Both the position numbers and the translations under genes were made by a program. Below are positions 62,555 through 64,000 of a stretch of 64,000 nt of DNA, piece by piece (the stretch's first letter is position 1; each line of letters begins with the position of its first letter). The DNA is taken from positions 806,001 through 870,000 of the forward strand of contig OW818693.1 in assembly GCA_942493335.1 (NCBI GenBank). The letters run 5' to 3'. The DNA is from JAEWSN01 sp942493335 (lineage in GTDB: Bacteria > Bacillota > Clostridia > DSM-8532). The notes under the pieces are model-generated. The model searched no databases. It was not told the DNA's origin and worked only from the letters and a program-made list of their open reading frames with translations.

Positions 62555-64000
62555 ATGTACGCATTGGGGAAAATCAAAGTCACCACTGCCATTCCGGAAC
62601 GTCTCGCCCGACTCCGCGATATCGCGTACAACCTTTGGTGGTCCTGGAACAACGAGGCCATCGACCTGTACCGCGAAATTGATCTGGCGCTCTGGGAAAA
62701 CCTGAACAAGAATCCCGTCCGCTTCCTTCAGGAGGTCAGTCTTCGCAAAGTCGAGGAAAAGCTGAAGGATCCGGAATTCCTGAAGGAATATGACAAAGTC
62801 GTCGAAACGTTTGATCGGTACATGGCGGAACAGGACACCTGGTATGCCAGAGAACATCCCGACATGCGTGATGAGCGCATCATCTACTTCTCCGCGGAAT
62901 ACGGACTCCATGAGGTACTCCCGGTCTATTCGGGCGGTCTCGGCGTCCTGTCCGGCGATCATTGCAAATCCGCCACGGACCTGGGGCTTCCGTTCACGGC
63001 CATCGGCTTGTTCTACAAGCAGGGTTATTTCGAGCAGCGCATCAATCTGGAAGGCTGGCAGCAGACGAATTTTCACAATCTGAACTACTCGCAGCTTCCG
63101 GTCCATTCCGTCGAGGATGCCAATGGAAAACCCCTCACCATCTATGTCGAACTGCCCGGTCGCGTCGTGTATGCGCGGGTCTGGCGGATCGCCATCGGCC
63201 GGATCAGCCTGTACCTCATGGATACGGATGTCCCGGAGAACAACCAGTTCGACCGCGCCCTCACGGAACGGCTGTACGGCGGGGATCGCGAAACCCGGAT
63301 CCAGCAGGAGATTCTGCTCGGTATCGGCGGCATCCGCACGCTGGATGCCCTGGGCATCAAGGGAACTGTCTTTCACATGAATGAAGGGCATTCCGCCTTT
63401 CTCGGACTGGAACTCGCCCGGAAGCTCATCATGGAGAAAAACATGCCGTTCGCGGAAGCCCGTGAAATGGTCATCTCCTCCTCCGTGTTCACCACCCACA
63501 CGCCGGTTCCCGCCGGCAACGACGTCTTTCCGATCGACATGATCGACCGTTATTTCTCGAACTACTGGGGCCAACTCGGCCTGCAGCGTCATGAATTCAT
63601 CAACCTCGGCCTGAAGCCGAACGATGCGCACAACTTCAACATGACGGTCCTTGCACTCGGCATGTCGGGCCGCAGGAACGGGGTAAGTGAACTGCACGGC
63701 GCCGTGTCCCGCAACATCTACAACGACATCTGGGGCGAACTGCCGGAAGACGAAGTGCCCATCACGCACATCACAAACGGCATTCACACCCTGACCTGGC
63801 TCTCCCCCAGCTTCAAGTACCTGTACGACAGGTATCTGCCTTCTGACTGGAAGGAGCGTCCCTACGATTCGACCGTCTGGAAATCCGTCGACGAGATCCC
63901 GGATGAAGCCCTTTGGAAAACGCACAATGTCCTCAAGACCAAAATGATCCGGTTTGTGCGCGATCGTCTGAAGAAGCAATACATGGAGAACGGCATACCA
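62555..64000 (+). CDS. Alpha-glucan (glycogen/maltodextrin) phosphorylase, cut by right edge
   Basis: The first 482 residues of a GT35 phosphorylase that releases glucose 1-phosphate from alpha-1,4-glucans. The N-terminal DUF3417 region (LARLRDIAYNLWWSWN) and IIYFSAEYGLHEVLPVYSGGLGVL near residue 110 mark the shorter GlgP type. HMNEGHSAF near 272 and FTTHTPVPAGND near 312 line the active site, and ITHITNGIH near 405 follows. The PLP lysine lies beyond the window. ATG at 62555 follows GGAGGG by 7 nt. It may act with the GT4 synthase-like gene at 12.6 kb. Confidence 0.93.
   Translation, partial: MYALGKIKVTTAIPERLARLRDIAYNLWWSWNNEAIDLYREIDLALWENLNKNPVRFLQEVSLRKVEEKLKDPEFLKEYDKVVETFDRYMAEQDTWYAREHPDMRDERIIYFSAEYGLHEVLPVYSGGLGVLSGDHCKSATDLGLPFTAIGLFYKQGYFEQRINLEGWQQTNFHNLNYSQLPVHSVEDANGKPLTIYVELPGRVVYARVWRIAIGRISLYLMDTDVPENNQFDRALTERLYGGDRETRIQQEILLGIGGIRTLDALGIKGTVFHMNEGHSAFLGLELARKLIMEKNMPFAEAREMVISSSVFTTHTPVPAGNDVFPIDMIDRYFSNYWGQLGLQRHEFINLGLKPNDAHNFNMTVLALGMSGRRNGVSELHGAVSRNIYNDIWGELPEDEVPITHITNGIHTLTWLSPSFKYLYDRYLPSDWKERPYDSTVWKSVDEIPDEALWKTHNVLKTKMIRFVRDRLKKQYMENGIP

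Overview
The window looks like a chromosomal segment of an anaerobic, probably spore-forming or formerly spore-forming member of the Bacillota (Clostridia-like), with a G+C content clearly above 50 percent by eye. The evidence is a T-box leader, a tandem glycine riboswitch, MurT/GatD, RNase J, DivIVA, a Spo0E-like peptide, a CD3324-family regulator, an electron-bifurcating-type [FeFe] hydrogenase operon and corrinoid methyl-transfer proteins. I see no insertion sequence, prophage, CRISPR array, tRNA or rRNA. Genes on both strands are densely packed, and many start with strong GGAGG-type ribosome binding sites. Several operons use ATGA or GTGA stop/start overlaps.

Layout. 1-2.9 kb: glycine cleavage genes gcvT and gcvH (cut by the window edge) behind a tandem glycine riboswitch, then a glutaredoxin-like protein and thymidine kinase. 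3.1-10.7 kb: SulP transporter, a predicted HExxH protein, DMT exporter, TrmH-type RNA methyltransferase, CD3324-family regulator and a DacA-type carboxypeptidase. 10.7-15.3 kb: RNase J, a GT4 glycosyltransferase and the CCA-adding enzyme. 15.4-22.9 kb: a complete sugar-uptake locus with two LplB/LplC-type permeases, a lipoprotein binding protein and a YesN/YesM-type two-component system. 23.4-33.9 kb: class II aldolase, a small unknown protein, coaE, polA, murT-gatD, an MFS transporter and asnS. 34.3-43.3 kb: an ECF S component and a corrinoid methyl-transfer neighbourhood. 43.4-47.8 kb: T-box leader plus leuA, a PAS-GGDEF protein and an AEC transporter. 48-53.1 kb: the hydrogenase operon hydC-ATPase-ferredoxin-hydB-hydA. 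53.5-58.1 kb: a GldA/GldF/GldG-like ABC module with a DUF4340 protein. 58.4-64 kb: fabI, a Spo0E-like peptide, an Lrp-aminotransferase pair, divIVA and the start of an alpha-glucan phosphorylase cut by the right edge.

The most unusual part is 35.3-43.3 kb. It holds a cobalamin-binding corrinoid protein, a UroD-family methyltransferase fused to a C-terminal thioredoxin domain, a second small thioredoxin-like protein overlapping it by ATGA, a CobW-type GTPase, a PocR-AraC regulator, a RACo/RamA-type reductive activator and a DUF1638 protein. No substrate-specific methyltransferase (MttB-like or MtaB-like) is present. The parts suggest an inducible methyl-transfer pathway with a dithiol redox step. 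The substrate cannot be told from sequence.

Working together, the hydrogenase could balance NADH and ferredoxin during fermentation, the glycine cleavage genes and corrinoid proteins would feed one-carbon metabolism, and the sugar locus, aldolase, GT4 enzyme and glucan phosphorylase would cover uptake, glycolysis and storage polysaccharide.
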